This document shows, in pieces, positions 42,595-43,656 of a stretch of DNA of 43,656 nt. Made by a program: the position numbers and the translations under genes. The first letter of the stretch is position 1. Each line of letters begins with the position of its first letter. The notes under the pieces are model-generated. The model was given only the letters and a program-made list of their open reading frames with translations. It was not told the DNA's origin and searched no databases. Source of the DNA: an uncultured Elusimicrobia bacterium (GTDB taxonomy: Bacteria; Elusimicrobiota; Endomicrobiia; Endomicrobiales; Endomicrobiaceae); the NCBI GenBank assembly GCA_937916125.1, contig CALGGE010000099.1, forward strand, positions 1 to 43,656. Reading direction: 5' to 3'.

Positions 42595-43354
42595 TGTTTA
42601 TATGCCTTTGTTTATAATTATCCGACAAAGTTTTTAATAATTTTTCTCTGGCGACAACAGATATTTCGCCGCCTATGCAAACTGATATTCTTCCCGTCTC
42701 CTCGGATACTACCACAACAACGGCATCGGTTAATGCCGATATACCGATAGCGGCTCTGTGTCTGGTGCCCAAATGTTTAACTTCCAGTTCGGTACTTATG
42801 GGAAGCACACATCCCGCCGAGTGAAGCCTTTCATTTTTTATGATAACCGCACCGTCGTGAATTGGAGATTTGGTATTAAATATCGACAGCAAAAGTTCAT
42901 GACTGATTTTTGCGTCAAGCATAATTCCCGTATCGGTGTAATTCTTCAAACCGAAACTTTTCTCTATAACAATCAACGCACCTGTTCTGGATTTACTCAT
43001 TTCTATTGCAGCTTCAGAAATTTCCCCGAGAAAATTTGTTTTAATATCGGTTTCGTTAAATGCAATTTTACTCCCGAGTTTGGCAAGAGCATATCTGATT
43101 TCCGACTGAAATACTACGGATAAAATAATAACCGCGGCAAGCCAAAATTTATTCATCAGCCACGACAACGCCCTTAAATGAATTACATCTTTTGCGATAA
43201 TCGTAATGGCAAAAAGAGCTATCAAACCGATAACAATTTGGATGGTTCTCGTACCTTTTATAGCCACCAAACATTTATAAAAAATAAACGAAACTACCAA
43301 AATATCCAAAATGTTTACTATGTATGTAGTCCAAATATGATAAATAAAATCCAT
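42584..43354 (-). CDS. cdaA: Diadenylate cyclase CdaA
   Basis: Makes c-di-AMP from two ATP. With this start, 256 residues: three N-terminal transmembrane helices (~6-30, 36-55, 65-85), then the DAC domain with the catalytic DGA (167-169, in SPIHDGAVII) and RHR (198-200, in LGTRHRAAIGIS) motifs intact. ATG 43354 has AGAGG 7 nt upstream and starts after folP ends; the upstream ATG 43384 would overlap folP. The folP-cdaA-cdaR order is a known neighbourhood. c-di-AMP usually controls potassium/osmotic balance and cell wall; no target is visible here. Confidence 0.95.
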   Translation of the reverse strand: MDFIYHIWTTYIVNILDILVVSFIFYKCLVAIKGTRTIQIVIGLIALFAITIIAKDVIHLRALSWLMNKFWLAAVIILSVVFQSEIRYALAKLGSKIAFNETDIKTNFLGEISEAAIEMSKSRTGALIVIEKSFGLKNYTDTGIMLDAKISHELLLSIFNTKSPIHDGAVIIKNERLHSAGCVLPISTELEVKHLGTRHRAAIGISALTDAVVVVVSEETGRISVCIGGEISVVAREKLLKTLSDNYKQRHINNEQ

Positions 43355-43364
43355 CTTTATGCCT

Positions 43365-43656
43365 CTATATTTTTTTGACGGCATTAACTATCCGTAATGC
43401 CTGTTTTATTTCTTTAACGTTATGAACTCTTAAAATATCAGCACCTTGCGTGGCGGCTAAAACATTTGCGGTTATGTTTGCGGAAACTCTTTCTTCGTGC
43501 TTTTCGTTTTTTATCACTTTTGCAAGAAAACTTTTATTGGATATACCGACAAGCAACGGATAATTTAAAGATTTAAATTCAAAAAGTCTTTTCAATATTT
43601 CCAAGTTGTTATCGACGGTTTTTCCAAACCCGATTCCCGGATCAATTATTATTGAT
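43365..43656 (-). CDS. folP: Dihydropteroate synthase, C-terminal part
   Basis: Cut by the right window edge; about 97 codons remain, the frame being open to the last base. Visible: IIIDPGIGFGKTVDNNLEIL (DPGIGFGK is the family signature), NYPLLVGISNKSFL, ANVLAATQGADILRVHNVKEIKQALRIV, the usual C-terminus with RVHNV. The enzyme joins pABA to the pterin in folate synthesis. It is followed after 10 nt by cdaA. Confidence 0.95.
   Translation of the reverse strand, partial: SIIIDPGIGFGKTVDNNLEILKRLFEFKSLNYPLLVGISNKSFLAKVIKNEKHEERVSANITANVLAATQGADILRVHNVKEIKQALRIVNAVKKI

Noticed and set aside
42291..42637. Plus-strand frames of 62-78 codons over the cdaA-glgP gap
   Set aside because: They traverse composite repeat copy 5 and lie antisense to the mini-CdaR frame, with no credible start site.

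Overview
The window is a dense, A+T-rich bacterial chromosome segment with short intergenic gaps and mostly one- to five-gene operons. It encodes an MlaE-type lipid permease, an AsmA-like TIGR03545 protein with its TIGR03546 partner, and a signal-peptide protein that looks like an outer-membrane barrel, so a two-membrane (diderm) cell is likely. It also carries c-di-AMP synthesis, a GSI-alpha glutamine synthetase and a divergent (TIGR02094-type) glucan phosphorylase. My best guess is Elusimicrobiota (Endomicrobium-like), but this rests on gene content and style only and is not proven by the sequence. Promoters are sigma70-like (TTGACA/TTGCAA, 17-18 bp, TATAAT), and intrinsic terminators are common.

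Layout. 1-5157 (minus): wecC, wecB and a PHP-domain plus ABC/SMC-type ATPase (TrlF family) that runs off the left edge. They are nearly contiguous, and the TrlF gene is visibly more A+T-rich than its neighbours. 5158-6168: a 1-kb region without protein genes. It holds a composite repeat and, most strikingly, two tandem paralogous minus-strand RNA units, each with its own promoter, structured core and hairpin/T-run terminator. 6169-10632 (plus): ispH, rpsA, ruvA, ruvB. 10704-15424 (minus): glnA; hup-aminotransferase-hom-GDT1; tRNA-Phe. 15434-21905 (minus): ytxH/DUF948; an orphan UgpC-type ABC ATPase; dnaB-alr-mlaE; queF-dtxR. 22030-26004 (minus): outer-membrane protein; gatC; DUF1015-cvpA-hisG. 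26111-36424 (plus): recG; a small basic ORF; yqeY; rlmI-like methyltransferase; purM-purN-purB; a 1069-residue GH94-like protein. 36540-43656 (minus): folP, cdaA (diadenylate cyclase), a 38-residue CdaR-like membrane peptide, glgP, HAD phosphatase, TIGR03546, TIGR03545.

Recurring themes. A mosaic repeat recurs in several gaps. It is built from 6-, 7- and 8-nt tandem modules, an inverted 'GAATCTCG'-type module and small A+T hairpins. Several genes stop inside its first hairpin, and the next gene's Shine-Dalgarno (SD) site often lies in or beside its last hairpin. Some genes appear to be leaderless or nearly so (recG, DUF948 gene, perhaps ispH).

The most novel items are the tandem RNA units at 5434-6096, the composite elements, and the mini-CdaR peptide beside cdaA. 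No CRISPR array, insertion sequence, rRNA or replication origin was seen.
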